Positions 34,701 to 43,681 are shown, counted from the stretch's first letter. The stretch is 64,000 bases of DNA from Aldehydirespirator sp965116865 (GCA_965116865.1 OZ220727.1:558001-622000), one strand, 5' to 3'. The notes: generated by a model not told the origin, from the letters alone. Program-made: numbers and translations.

Positions 34701-35287
34701 CTCTGGCCCTGGCCGAGCACGACGAGCTGTGCGAGCGCCACGAGCTGCTGGGCAGCCAACTGGACGACATCCGCGCCGCTCGCCGCGATCTCAACCGTGT
34801 GATCCGCTCGATCGACGGCGAGATCAGGAGCGTGTTCAGTGCAGCCTTCGTCGATGTGGCCGCCAACTTCGAGCTGCTGTTCGAGACGCTGTTCCCGGGC
34901 GGCGAGGGGCGTCTCAGCCTCACCGACCCCGACGACCTCCTCGACACCGGCATAGAGATCTCGGCCAGGCCGTCGGGCAAGAACGTGAAGCGCCTCTCGC
35001 TGCTCTCCGGCGGCGAGCGGACGCTGGCCGCGCTTGCCTTCCTGTTCGCGGTGTTCCGCAGCCGGCCGTCGCCCTTCTACGTGATGGACGAGGTGGAAGC
35101 CGCCCTCGACGATGTGAATCTGCATCGCTTCCTGACCCTCATCGACGAGTTCCGCGCCGACGCCCAGCTGGTGATCGTCACCCACCAGAAACGGACCATG
35201 GAGGCGGCCGACTGCCTGCAGGGGGTCTCGATGAAGCCGGGCGGCTCGTCGATGGTGGTGTCGGAACGGGTGTCCGACGCCGCTTGA
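31796..35287 (+). CDS. smc: chromosome partition protein SMC
   Basis: ATPase of 1163 residues that organises the chromosome with ScpAB. Walker A GPNGSGKS at 31-38, the Q-loop region QSQIDAVLNARP, two long coiled coils around a hinge (about residues 490-650), and at the C-terminus the signature LLSGGERTLAALAFLF followed by Walker B FYVMDEVEAALDD. Start GTG 31796 gives the canonical beginning VHLKALTLKGFKSFAEP. It follows the Fpg-like gene after about 195 bases without an evident gene; ftsY, usually next, is displaced by two inserted genes. Confidence 0.96.
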   Translation: MHLKALTLKGFKSFAEPATIRLEPGVTVVVGPNGSGKSNVVDAVAWVLGAQAPSAVRSARMDDVIFAGTAHKAPLGRAEVSLTIDNSDGLLPVAASEVRITRTLFRDGESAYGLNGAPCRLLDVVELLSDTGVGRSQHTIVSQSQIDAVLNARPADRRAVVEEAAGILKYRKRRERAERRLLATDGDLTRVSDLLREVRRRLRPLRKQAEAARRHADLLAELEALRVHLAGSEISDLRERLRAHKDESTAQAALQAGLRADLDALGAGVAAGEQRLARHGMDDHSERLARIEGLRARAAGLAAVAVERRRGIEHQRAALADHDLAAGLRAELESSRSDLSAVALSASTADSDRLRLEEARERLEADRAAFDARWGDLGALDLDAASEAAEARGELAALRSAIGLNESERDRLVQRLEDSERRLQDLADRAGRHRIEREGRSSEINALRAELAATEADRADDARDLEEAVEDCSVAESDLRHWTARSEALAMALDEAAKPVSVDLQAAADDVLGLLDDLVEVDSGLEAAFAAAAGEAAAAVVVRGAAAARRLLESLEAGDVGAAVVALEAVGAVGTERLPVDGHGLVPLRGRVRAADLEVSRLLDGLLGPVVLVEGDWRAAVDVWMRHPGVVAVTPAGDRFSSRGWRLGVHGAAGLRPALAEADHRVEAARAVLDQAETRCGMARGRLKESRGRADELGRRLGAAELAASSASDAMLRAESDRRDLDTATDGLRGHLVETSRRLEEALSRAAAIESRLPGLEAAEAQALERNRRAAQDRADLDRRASELSARTADQSATDAGLEQRRRMLASRVAELEERLTRHHTSRAAAEERLAELERQTEVLDTLRHAVEERTGVLNAGAAEIREVRRRHSDEARSLASSLDDLRRRQADAESRFETLRQTESRRDVEEAELRTRLQSAVERLRDSHGVSPHEAASVQLPELPDGLGAGQRVDQLTAELEIMGPVNPLALAEHDELCERHELLGSQLDDIRAARRDLNRVIRSIDGEIRSVFSAAFVDVAANFELLFETLFPGGEGRLSLTDPDDLLDTGIEISARPSGKNVKRLSLLSGGERTLAALAFLFAVFRSRPSPFYVMDEVEAALDDVNLHRFLTLIDEFRADAQLVIVTHQKRTMEAADCLQGVSMKPGGSSMVVSERVSDAA

Positions 35288-35397
35288 CCCAGCGGCCGTC
35301 CGTGCCCCCCGGCCTCCGTGGTCGCCTGCTCGGCACCCTTGATACAGTGTGCGGCAGTCTCAGGTGCTGCTAGTGCTCTGGGAGGTTACCTCTGCCA

Positions 35398-38300
35398 ATG
35401 CCTCTGTGCCGACCGCTTCAAGACCGTCGATCGACGATCAACTGCTTGCAAGGAGCATGGGCGGACGCTTTCCGGCGAACCGGACCGTCGACGGCGCCGG
35501 AGGCCTCGGCTGCACGGGGAGCGGCTCGCAGAGCGGCGGCGAGCGCCGCGGCAGTTCTCGCCCTTACTGCGGCAGCGCTCGCCGCGGCCGGTCCGCCCCA
35601 CGCTCGGGGCCAGCCGGACACTGATCCGCCGGACGACGAGGAGCACTGCACCGCCTCGGAGACCGCCCCGACGCCGACCGCGGTGGAGGTGAGCGCCGTC
35701 CCGGTGGTGGTGCCCTCCACGACGGCGGACTACTTCGTGCTGTATGCGCTCGACGGGCCCGAAGACACTGTGGGGCAGCCGGTGGCGGTGACGCGGGGCG
35801 AGGCCGGAACCACGACGCTGGCCGAGAACGTGGAGGCGCTGCCCAAGGAGCGCTACCGGGTTGAGAAGTACCTCGTGGCCGCGCCCGCCGACATCGACGG
35901 CGACTGCATCGACGACATCACCGAGCTTGAGGACCCCCTCGCCGACAACCCCGTCAACCCCGCAGGCCGCATCGACTTCGAGGACGGCGCTGTCGCGATA
36001 CCCGACGCCGCGACCTTCGGGAAGCTCGCGCTGGAGAACTCGGTCAAGTTCCTCGTGTTCGACTACCGGACCGACCTGCCCGGGCTGTATTTCATCAACA
36101 CTCAGACCTACGAGTTCCACGTTCTGGTCGGGTTCGCCGGACTCGACAAGCCCACCGTCGGCGGCACGCTCGTCTATCGCCCCGGCGGCGCCGCTGCGGG
36201 AGGCGGCACGGGCGCCTACTACGTCGAGTACAACTTGGTGGGTCCTTTCGACGTCGTCGAGCGCACCCACGCGCTGCTCGCGGCCAGCATGCCGTTCTTG
36301 GAGCACAACCTGCTCCTGCACGTCAGGCACCACAACCTCCCGAGCTTCCAGTCGCAGCGGGATCTGTTCGAGGAGTCCCGGATCGATGTCGTCTACGACG
36401 CCGACCTGTACGCCGGGGTCGACTTCGCGGCGCTGAACACCGGTGTCGGCTACGGCCGGCTGCGGGCCCTGGGCGCCGAGGACCGCCCGCACCCCCGCGA
36501 CGTGGTGGTCTATGGAGCGCTCCCGAGCGAACTGCCGCGTGTGGCGGGGATCCTCAGCAGCGTCCCGCAGACGCCGCTGTCGCATGTCAACCTGCGCGCC
36601 CGGCAGGACGGGATCCCCAACGCGTTCGTCCGCGACGCGCTCGACCACGCCTCGGTCGCGTCGCTGCTGGGCGGCTATGTCCGCTACGAGGTGACCGACG
36701 ACGGCTGGACGATGAGAGCCGCCACCGTCGAGGAGGTCGACGCCCACTACGTTGCGTCGCGCCCGTCGAGCACCCAGACGCCGGAGCGCGACCTCTCGGT
36801 GACCGCGATCGCGCCGCTGGGCGACGTCAGCTTCGGCGACTGGGACGCGTTCGGCGTGAAGGCCGCCAACGTGGCCGTGCTGGGAACGCTGGGGTTCCCG
36901 GCCGGGACGGTGCCGGACGGGTACGCGGTGCCCTTCTATTTCTACGACCAGTTCATGAGGGCCACCGGCTTGCAGGCCTGCGTGACCGAAATGCTGGCCG
37001 ATCCCGAGTTCCGGGCCGACTTCGACGTCCAGGCCGACACGTTGAAGCGGCTGCGACGCGCCATCAAGGACGCCGACGCGCCCGGCTGGATCGTGGAGGC
37101 GCTCGAGGCCATGCACTCACAGTTCCCGGAGGGGACCTCGCTGAGGTACCGGTCCAGCACCAACAACGAGGACCTGCCGGGCTTCAACGGCGCCGGGCTC
37201 TACGACTCCAAGACCCAGCATCCGCAGGAGACCGAGAACGACGGGATCTCCAAGTCGCTCAAGCAGGTGTATGCCGGCCTGTGGACCTTCCGTGCCTTCG
37301 GCGAGCGCGAGTTCCATCGCATCGACCACACCGCAGCCGCGATGGGCGTGCTGGTGCATCCCAACTACTCCGACGAGCTCGCCAACGGCGTCGCCGTCAG
37401 CTACGACCCTGTCACCGGCGGCACATCCGGGTACTACGTCAACACCCAGGTCGGAGAGGACCTGGTCACAAATCCCGACACCCATTCGGTGCCTGAGGAG
37501 CTCATGCTCTATCCGGTCGCCGGAGACTACCGCGTGCTGTCCCTGTCCAATCTGGCGGCACCCGGCCGGCTGCTGATGAGCGACGAGCAGACGAAGCAGC
37601 TGGCCGACCACCTCAAGGCGATCCACGACCATTTTGAGTCGCTGTACTCGCCCGCGGCGGACGAGCCGTTCGCGATGGAGATCGAGTTCAAGATCACCAG
37701 CGACGACGTTCTGGCCATCAAGCAGGCCCGCCCCTGGGTGTTCGGCGACGGCTCGTCGCAGCGGACCTCGACCTCGACTTCGACCTCGACCTCGACCTCG
37801 ACGGTCGTCGTCGGCGCCTCAGGGGCCTCCTGCCCCATGGAAGAGAACGAGCACGAGGACGGGGAGCTCTCGCCTGGTCTCACCGGCCCCTCGACGGGCA
37901 GCGACGGCGGAGATGCGCCGGCCGCGGCGGTGAGCATTGAAGGCCCCGCGTTCGCGGCGGTGGGGACGCCCGCGGTCTACGCAGCGGCGGCCACCGGCGA
38001 CGGTGCGGCGTCGGGCGGTCTGCGGTGGAGCGCGTCCGGTCCCGACGGGTTCGCGGAGACGGCGGCGGGCTCGTCGTTCTCGTTGGTCCCGCCGGCTTGC
38101 GGCGTTTACACGGTGTCCGCGGCCCTCGAAACCGGCGCCGACGTGACGCTCACGGTCCGGGTGTTCTGCGACGTCGCCGGCAGCACCTTCGCTACCGACA
38201 TCCTCTGGCTGGCCGAGCAGGGCATCACCCGGGGCTGCGACGCTGTGCGGTTCTGTCCCGGTGAGGGTGTGACTCGGGGCGCGATGGCGGCGTTCTTGAG

Positions 38301-38694
38301 TCGTGCCCTGGGTCTTCCGGCCGCGGAGGCCGACTATTTCACCGACGATGACGGGTCGGTCTTCGAGGACGACATCAACCGTTTGGCGCACGCGGGCATC
38401 ACCCGGGGCTGCGACGCTGTGCGGTTCTGTCCCGGTGAGGGTGTGACTCGGGGCGCGATGGCGGCGTTCTTGAGTCGTGCCCTGGGTCTTCCGGCCGCGG
38501 AGGCCGACTATTTCACCGACGATGACGGGTCGGTCTTCGAGGACGACATCAACCGTTTGGCGCACGCGGGCATCACCCGGGGCTGCGACGCTGTGCGGTT
38601 CTGTCCCGGTGAGGGTGTGACTCGGGGCGCGATGGCGGCGTTCTTGAGTCGTGCCCGGCACCTCTTGGCCGCAGCCGGCGCCCGGTCTCGATGA
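35398..38694 (+). CDS. secreted protein with PEP-synthase N-terminal domain and SLH repeats
   Basis: About 1098 residues; start uncertain (ATG 35398, or the TTG in NCLQGAW near 35443). A secretion segment (AAASAAAVLALTAAALAAAG) is followed by a large region ending in a PPDK_N-type ATP-grasp domain: VPDGYAVPFYFYDQFM, SLRYRSSTNNEDLPGFNGAG, VYAGLWTFRAFGEREFHRID, GVLVHPNYSDELANGVAVS. Then come a TS linker of six-base repeats (about 37765-37802), an Ig-like stretch and SLH repeats built from 174-base perfect copies (ITRGCDAVRFCPGEGVTRG). The last SLH copy is cut short (FLSRARHLLAAAG). An extracellular ATP-grasp domain without the PEP-utilising partner domains is odd; it may be a binding module or act on a wall component. 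Confidence 0.72.
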   Translation: MPLCRPLQDRRSTINCLQGAWADAFRRTGPSTAPEASAARGAARRAAASAAAVLALTAAALAAAGPPHARGQPDTDPPDDEEHCTASETAPTPTAVEVSAVPVVVPSTTADYFVLYALDGPEDTVGQPVAVTRGEAGTTTLAENVEALPKERYRVEKYLVAAPADIDGDCIDDITELEDPLADNPVNPAGRIDFEDGAVAIPDAATFGKLALENSVKFLVFDYRTDLPGLYFINTQTYEFHVLVGFAGLDKPTVGGTLVYRPGGAAAGGGTGAYYVEYNLVGPFDVVERTHALLAASMPFLEHNLLLHVRHHNLPSFQSQRDLFEESRIDVVYDADLYAGVDFAALNTGVGYGRLRALGAEDRPHPRDVVVYGALPSELPRVAGILSSVPQTPLSHVNLRARQDGIPNAFVRDALDHASVASLLGGYVRYEVTDDGWTMRAATVEEVDAHYVASRPSSTQTPERDLSVTAIAPLGDVSFGDWDAFGVKAANVAVLGTLGFPAGTVPDGYAVPFYFYDQFMRATGLQACVTEMLADPEFRADFDVQADTLKRLRRAIKDADAPGWIVEALEAMHSQFPEGTSLRYRSSTNNEDLPGFNGAGLYDSKTQHPQETENDGISKSLKQVYAGLWTFRAFGEREFHRIDHTAAAMGVLVHPNYSDELANGVAVSYDPVTGGTSGYYVNTQVGEDLVTNPDTHSVPEELMLYPVAGDYRVLSLSNLAAPGRLLMSDEQTKQLADHLKAIHDHFESLYSPAADEPFAMEIEFKITSDDVLAIKQARPWVFGDGSSQRTSTSTSTSTSTSTVVVGASGASCPMEENEHEDGELSPGLTGPSTGSDGGDAPAAAVSIEGPAFAAVGTPAVYAAAATGDGAASGGLRWSASGPDGFAETAAGSSFSLVPPACGVYTVSAALETGADVTLTVRVFCDVAGSTFATDILWLAEQGITRGCDAVRFCPGEGVTRGAMAAFLSRALGLPAAEADYFTDDDGSVFEDDINRLAHAGITRGCDAVRFCPGEGVTRGAMAAFLSRALGLPAAEADYFTDDDGSVFEDDINRLAHAGITRGCDAVRFCPGEGVTRGAMAAFLSRARHLLAAAGARSR
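38221..38657 (+). repeat. 174-base coding repeats (SLH units)
   Basis: Copies begin at 38221, 38395 and 38569 (58 codons each) and are identical as far as they run; the third is partial and ends in a divergent tail near 38657. Identity at synonymous sites points to very recent amplification or gene conversion. Confidence 0.92.
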
Positions 38695-38870
38695 ACGGCG
38701 CCCGCGCCGTGGGCTGCTGCGGTGCTGTGAGGCGCCCTCTTCGGGGTGGTCTGGGGGTCTCGATGAACGGCGCCCGCGCCGTGGGCTGCTGCGGTGCTGT
38801 GAGGCGCCCTCTTCGGGGTGGTCTGGGGGTCTCGATGAACGGCGCCCGCGCCGCGGGCTGCTGCGGTCGG
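38691..38870. repeat. 72-base tandem repeats after the SLH gene stop
   Basis: Units starting ATGAACGGCGCCCGCGCCGT lie at 38691, 38763 and 38835; the first two are full and identical, the third diverges after about 25 bases. The first copy overlaps the TGA stop of the SLH gene, and CGGTCTCG/GGGTCTCG precedes each. Confidence 0.9.
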
Positions 38871-38982
38871 GTCTTCTGCGCCGATGTCGGGGCTGCCGGC
38901 TGCTGCTGTCGGCGTTCCTGGGCCGTCGCCGGGACTGCTGTGCGCCGTTCTCTCACCTTGTCGGCCTAGCCTTCTAGGACGG

Positions 38983-40311
38983 ATGCAGAGCCCTGACGCC
39001 TCCAGCCCGACCGCAGTGGTCAGGCCGCCCGAGACGGTCCCGTCGCCCCCGCGTGCCCCCGCTGCCCGACAGTCTGCCTGGAACGTCGTCGTCGCGCTGG
39101 TGCTGGCCGGCCTGCTTCTTGCCGCCGGGACCGGTATGGGGCTGGCGATCGCCGACCGTTCGCAGGACTCTGTGGGAGCGCCCCTGCTGAGGCCGGCGTC
39201 GCAGGATGAGATCTCCGCGGCCACCGGTGCCGCGGCGCCGGCGAACGACGGGCCGTCCGCCTCCGGCCGGTCTGACGCCGGACAGCTCCCGGACGACGAC
39301 TCTCCCGTCGGCGGCACGGCGCCGTCCGGAGGGGGAGCGATCCTCGGAGAGGCCCCCGGCACTGCCGATCCGTCGGGTCAGGACCCGTTCGCGGCCCAAT
39401 ATCCCGCCCCCGTCGTGACGGAGGAGCCGGTGGTCGCCGTGGCCGAGGCGCTGAGCCCGTCGGTCGTGCTCGTCACCGTCGATGCGTCGCTCGGGTTCGG
39501 GCTGGGTTCCGGGATCGTGTGGGACGCCGACAACGGGTACATCGTCACCAACGCCCATGTCGTAGAAGGTGCCGAAGAAGTGGCCGTCACCCTGTCGGAC
39601 GGCACCCGCCTCGCCGGCGAGGTCGTCGGCGGGTCGTCTAGTCACGATGTGGCGGTCGTCCGGGTCGACCCGGACGCCGCGGCGTTGGTTCCCGCCACTT
39701 TCGCACCGGTCTCGTCGGTGCGGGTCGGCCAGCTGGCGGTCGCCATCGGCAGTCCGCTCGGTCTGACCGGCACGGTCACCGCCGGGATCGTGAGCGCGGT
39801 GAGGATCCAGGTGCAAGGCGGCGCCGACCCCACCGCGCCGGTGCCGGTGGAGATGATCCAGACCGACGCCGCCATCAACCGCGGCAACTCGGGCGGCGCC
39901 CTGGCCGACTGGCAGGGGCGGGTCATCGGGATGAACACGTTGATCCAGACCAACACCGGCGGCAGCATCGGCCTGGGCTTCGCCGTTCCCAGCGACACCG
40001 TCGACCTGATCGCTACCCGCATTGTCGGTGGGGAGTCGCTTGAGCTCGGGTTTCTCGGCATCAGCGGCAAGGCCGGAGACGGCGACGCGGCGGGGGTGGT
40101 GGTGGTCGAGGTCGTGGCCGGGTCCCCGGCCGAGGCGGCGGGCCTGCTGGCCGGCGACGTCATCGTCAGTCTCGACTCCGAGCCCATGAGCGACATCGCC
40201 GAGCTGTCGGCCGCCATCAAGCTGCGCCGGCCAGGGGAGGACGTCGAGTTGACCATCAGACGCGGCGACGACCTGTACGTCGCCACCGCTGTGCTGGAAG
40301 CACTGGGATGA
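38983..40311 (+). CDS. membrane-anchored HtrA-like serine protease
   Basis: 442 residues from ATG 38983. After a Pro/Ser-rich cytoplasmic start comes one membrane helix (NVVVALVLAGLLLAAG), a disordered linker, then a trypsin-like domain with His192 (NAHVVEG), Asp222 (SHDVAVV) and Ser303 (NRGNSGGAL). A PDZ domain follows (LGISG, VVVVEVVAGSPAEAAGLLAGD, LRRPGEDVELTIRRGD). Quality control of exported proteins outside the membrane is the usual role of such DegP/HtrA relatives. It stands between the SLH gene and ftsY and is preceded and followed by 72-base-step repeats. Confidence 0.92.
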   Translation: MQSPDASSPTAVVRPPETVPSPPRAPAARQSAWNVVVALVLAGLLLAAGTGMGLAIADRSQDSVGAPLLRPASQDEISAATGAAAPANDGPSASGRSDAGQLPDDDSPVGGTAPSGGGAILGEAPGTADPSGQDPFAAQYPAPVVTEEPVVAVAEALSPSVVLVTVDASLGFGLGSGIVWDADNGYIVTNAHVVEGAEEVAVTLSDGTRLAGEVVGGSSSHDVAVVRVDPDAAALVPATFAPVSSVRVGQLAVAIGSPLGLTGTVTAGIVSAVRIQVQGGADPTAPVPVEMIQTDAAINRGNSGGALADWQGRVIGMNTLIQTNTGGSIGLGFAVPSDTVDLIATRIVGGESLELGFLGISGKAGDGDAAGVVVVEVVAGSPAEAAGLLAGDVIVSLDSEPMSDIAELSAAIKLRRPGEDVELTIRRGDDLYVATAVLEALG

Positions 40312-40370
40312 CCTGCCGGTCCACCGGCTGGCGGCGGGCGCGGCGGGGGCCGGTGTGTGGCTGCCGCGCT

Positions 40371-40471
40371 CGGGTGTCAGCATCCGCTGTCGTTGTATGC
40401 ATCGAGGTCGACGGGGACAGCGCCCGCTTCGACGACCGCGCGCGGGTGTCAGCATCCGCTGTCGTTGTATG
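40371..40471. repeat. direct repeat pair, step 72 bases
   Basis: The 29-base sequence CGGGTGTCAGCATCCGCTGT onwards (ending GTTGTATG) occurs at 40371-40399 and 40443-40471 with a unique 43-base spacer, in the gap between the protease stop and the ftsY start. Confidence 0.92.
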
Positions 40472-40528
40472 GCCTGGGGCAGATGGACGAGCCTCCGCGC
40501 GGGAGCCGCATAGTAGTATCGGTCGTCG

Positions 40529-41650
40529 GTGACGCTGGTCCTCGTTGGCTTGTTGGCCGTGCTGGCGGCTGTCGCGCTGGTTGCAGCGATCGTTCTCAGG
40601 CGCCACCGGTCTCCGGCTCGTGGCGCGGCCGCGGGCGAGGCGACGATCGACGAGGCGACGATCGACGAGGCGACGATCGACGAGGCGACGATCGGCGCGG
40701 CCGCGGACCGGGTTGCCGGCCGGCCGGGCGGCGGCGCCACCGACGGGGCCGGCCCCTCGCTGCGCGACCGCCTGTCGAGAGCGCGCGCCGCCTTGACCGG
40801 ACCGCTGGCCGTCGCGCTGGAGCGGACATCGGCCACCCAGGAGGCGTGGACCGAGGTGACCGAGGCTCTGATCCGGGCCGACGTCGGGCTGGTTGCCAGT
40901 TCCGAGATCGTGGAGGCGGCCAGGCGACAGATCGGCCGGGCCGGGGGTGATCCCGCCGCGGCGCAGGCGGCCCTGCAGGCCGAACTGCGGGAGCGGCTCG
41001 GCGGCTTCGACCGGTCGCTGGCTCGCCGAGGCGACGGGCGGCGCCCGTCGGTGTGGATGTTCGTCGGGGTCAACGGCACAGGAAAGACCACCACCATCGG
41101 CAAGCTGGCCAGGCGCGAGACCGACGCCGGCGCCGGGGTGGTGCTGGCCGCGGGCGACACTTTCCGCGCCGCGGCGGCCGACCAGCTGGCCGTATGGGCG
41201 GAGCACTCCTCGGCGCGCATCGTGCGGGGTTCGGCCGGTGCCGACCCGGCGTCGGTGGTGTACGACGCGGTGGAGTCGGCTGCGGCCCGGGGCGCGGACC
41301 TGGTGCTGGCCGACACCGCCGGAAGGTTTCACACCGAACAGAACCTCATGGCCGAGTTGCGGAAGGTGCGGCGGGTGGCCGGCAAGGGGTCGGGCATAGT
41401 CACCGAGACCCTTCTGGTGCTCGATGCGACCACCGGTCAGAACGGCCTGGCCCAGGCCCGGGAGTTCGCCGAGGCGGTGGACCTGACCGGCGTGGTGCTC
41501 ACCAAACTCGACGGCTCCGCCAAGGGCGGGATCGTGGTGGCCGTGCAGGCCGAGCTCGGAGTGCCGGTGAAGCTGGTAGGCGTCGGCGAGGGGATCGCCG
41601 ACCTGGTGCCATTCGACACCTCGGAGTTCGTGGAGGCGCTCTTCGCCTGA
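40529..41650 (+). CDS. ftsY: signal recognition particle receptor FtsY
   Basis: GTPase receptor for the SRP at the membrane. 373 residues from GTG 40529. An N-terminal membrane helix (TLVLVGLLAVLAAVALVAAI) anchors it, as in other actinobacterial FtsY. After a short repetitive linker (EATID four times, a 15-base in-frame repeat) come the N domain and G domain: P-loop GVNGTGKTTT from residue 180, AAGDTFRAAAADQL, ADTAGR, TKLDGSAKGG and VGVGEGIADLVPF. The stop opens a 71-base array that separates it from ffh. Confidence 0.95.
   Translation: MTLVLVGLLAVLAAVALVAAIVLRRHRSPARGAAAGEATIDEATIDEATIDEATIGAAADRVAGRPGGGATDGAGPSLRDRLSRARAALTGPLAVALERTSATQEAWTEVTEALIRADVGLVASSEIVEAARRQIGRAGGDPAAAQAALQAELRERLGGFDRSLARRGDGRRPSVWMFVGVNGTGKTTTIGKLARRETDAGAGVVLAAGDTFRAAAADQLAVWAEHSSARIVRGSAGADPASVVYDAVESAAARGADLVLADTAGRFHTEQNLMAELRKVRRVAGKGSGIVTETLLVLDATTGQNGLAQAREFAEAVDLTGVVLTKLDGSAKGGIVVAVQAELGVPVKLVGVGEGIADLVPFDTSEFVEALFA
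40637..40696 (+). repeat. 15-base in-frame repeat in ftsY
   Basis: Four copies of GAGGCGACGATCGAC (the last ending GGC) encode EATID four times in the linker after the FtsY membrane helix. Length change here alters the linker by five residues without breaking the frame. Confidence 0.92.
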
Positions 41651-42110
41651 TCCCCGCATCGGCAGCGGAGGGTTCCGTTTCGGGGCCGTCGCCGCCAAAG
41701 CCGCCGAGGCGCAGGCCGGGATCCCCGTATCGGCAGCGGAGGGTTCCGTTTCGGGGCCGTCGCCGCCAAAGCCGCCGAGGCGCAGGCCGGGATCCCCGTA
41801 TCGGCAGCGGAGGGTTCCGTTTCGGGGCCGTCGCCGCCAAAGCCGCCGAGGCGCAGGCCGGGATCCCCGTATCGGCAGCGGAGGGTTCCGTTTCGGGGCT
41901 GCCGCCGCCAAAGCCGCCGAGGCGCAGGCCGGGATCCCCGTATCGGCAGCGGAGGGTTCCGTTTCGGGGCCGTCGCCGCCAAAGCCGCCGAGGCGCAGGC
42001 CGGGATCCCCGTATCGGCAGCGGAGGGTTCCGTTTCGGGGCCGTCGCCGCCAAAGCCGCCGAGGCGCAGGCCGGGATCCCCGTATCGGCAGCGGAGGGTT
42101 CCGTTTCGGG
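41649..42110. repeat. 71-base tandem array between ftsY and ffh, six full copies and a partial one
   Basis: Units beginning GATCCCCGTATCGGCAGCGG lie at 41649, 41720, 41791, 41862, 41933, 42004 and 42075. The first overlaps the ftsY stop; the last breaks off at about 42110, 60 bases before the ffh ATG. Copies are almost identical (one CCGTCG to CTGCCG change in the fourth). CGGA-GGGT-TCCG within each can form a small hairpin. Confidence 0.95.
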
Positions 42111-42170
42111 TGTTCCGGGCTGCCGGTTCGCAACGTGCGGGGCTCTCCCGGTCGGTAGGGTGGCCCGGCC

Positions 42171-43643
42171 ATGTTCGACACGCTCACGAACCGCTTCGAG
42201 GCGGTATTCACCAAGCTGCGCGGCAAGGGCAGGCTGTCCGCCTCCGACGTCGACGCGGCCCTCCAAGAGATCAGGGCCGCGCTGCTCGAAGCCGACGTGA
42301 ACCTGGACGTGGTCGCCAGCCTCGCAGCCAGGATCCGCGAGCGAGCCGTGGGCGAGGAGCTCTCGCGGGCGCTCAATCCCGCCCAGCAGGTGGTCAAGAT
42401 CGTGCTCGCTGAGCTCACCACCAGCCTGGGGGGCGAGCGGCTGGCCATCACCTACGCCTCTAAGCCCCCGACGGTGGTGCTGCTCGCTGGCCTGCAGGGA
42501 TCGGGCAAGACCACCAACGCGGCCAAGCTGGCTCAATGGTTCCTGCGGCAGGGCCGCAGTCCGCTGCTGGTCGGGGCCGACCTGCAGCGGCCCGCCGCCG
42601 TCGAGCAGCTGCGCACTCTGGGAGAGCGTGCCGGCGTGCCGGTGTTCAGCCACCGCCGAAGCCCGGTCAAGGCCGCCTCGGCCTCGCTGGCCGAGGCCTC
42701 CCGCACCGGGCGCGACGTGGTGATCGTCGACACCGCCGGCCGCCTGGCGATCGACACCGAGATGATGGACCAGGTCCGGCGCATCTCCAAGGCGGTGCGG
42801 CCCGACTACACGTTCCTGGTGGTGGACGCCACGATTGGCCAGGACGCGGTGAACACGGCCAAGGCGTTCCACGAGACGCTGACTCTCGACGGCGTGATTC
42901 TCACCAAGCTCGACGGCGACGCCCGGGGCGGTGCTGCGCTGTCGGTCAAGGAGGTGGTTGGCCGCCCCATCGCCTTCGCTTCGACGGGCGAGAAGCTGGA
43001 GGACTTCGAGCCGTTCCATCCCGACCGTCTCGCCGGCCGCATACTCGGGATGGGCGACGTCGAGACGCTGATCGACAAGGCCGAGGCAGCCTTCGAGGCC
43101 GAGCAGGCCGAAGAGACCGCCTCCCGGCTGCTGGAGGGGACCTTCACGTTCGACGACTTCCTGTCGACGATGCAGCAGGTCCTCGGCATGGGCGACCTTC
43201 GCAGCCTGGTCGGAATGATGCCGGGGGTGCCGCGGGAATTGCGGGGCGCCGACATCGACGAGGGCCGCGTCGGACGCATCGCCGGCATGGTCCACTCGAT
43301 GACCCCGGGCGAGCGGGCCGATCCCGACATCATCGACGCATCCCGCCGCCAGCGCATCGCGGCCGGCTCGGGCTGCCGGCCCGCAGAGGTCAAGGCGCTG
43401 GTCGAGCAGTTCAAGCAGATGCGGTCGATGATGAAGGGTCTCGGAGGGCTCGGCGGCAGACGGCGCGGGGCCGCGGCGAAGACGAGGGCGTCCAAGCAGT
43501 CGGGGAGGTCTAAAGGCAGGTCTCCGGCTTCCGGCCGCCGCGGAGGCGGCGGCCGCACCACGCCCAAGGGGCCTGCGCCCGCCTCCAAGGCGCCTCTGAC
43601 GCTTCCAGGGTTGGAAAATAGTGACTGGCCCGGGTTGAATTGA
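42171..43643 (+). CDS. ffh: signal recognition particle protein Ffh
   Basis: SRP54 homologue that binds signal sequences and 4.5S RNA and docks on FtsY. 490 residues. N domain, then G domain with GLQGSGKTTNAAKLA from residue 107, DTAGRLAID, TKLDGDARGGAALS, and the M domain with Met-rich helices (FLSTMQQVLGMGDLRSLVGMMPG, MRSMMKGLGG) and the RNA-binding SRRQRIAAGSG. A basic C-terminal tail follows. ATG 42171 is the first start after the 71-base array. Confidence 0.96.
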   Translation: MFDTLTNRFEAVFTKLRGKGRLSASDVDAALQEIRAALLEADVNLDVVASLAARIRERAVGEELSRALNPAQQVVKIVLAELTTSLGGERLAITYASKPPTVVLLAGLQGSGKTTNAAKLAQWFLRQGRSPLLVGADLQRPAAVEQLRTLGERAGVPVFSHRRSPVKAASASLAEASRTGRDVVIVDTAGRLAIDTEMMDQVRRISKAVRPDYTFLVVDATIGQDAVNTAKAFHETLTLDGVILTKLDGDARGGAALSVKEVVGRPIAFASTGEKLEDFEPFHPDRLAGRILGMGDVETLIDKAEAAFEAEQAEETASRLLEGTFTFDDFLSTMQQVLGMGDLRSLVGMMPGVPRELRGADIDEGRVGRIAGMVHSMTPGERADPDIIDASRRQRIAAGSGCRPAEVKALVEQFKQMRSMMKGLGGLGGRRRGAAAKTRASKQSGRSKGRSPASGRRGGGGRTTPKGPAPASKAPLTLPGLENSDWPGLN

Positions 43644-43681
43644 CCTTTCGTACAGACGCCTAGCAGATCGAGGGAACCACA

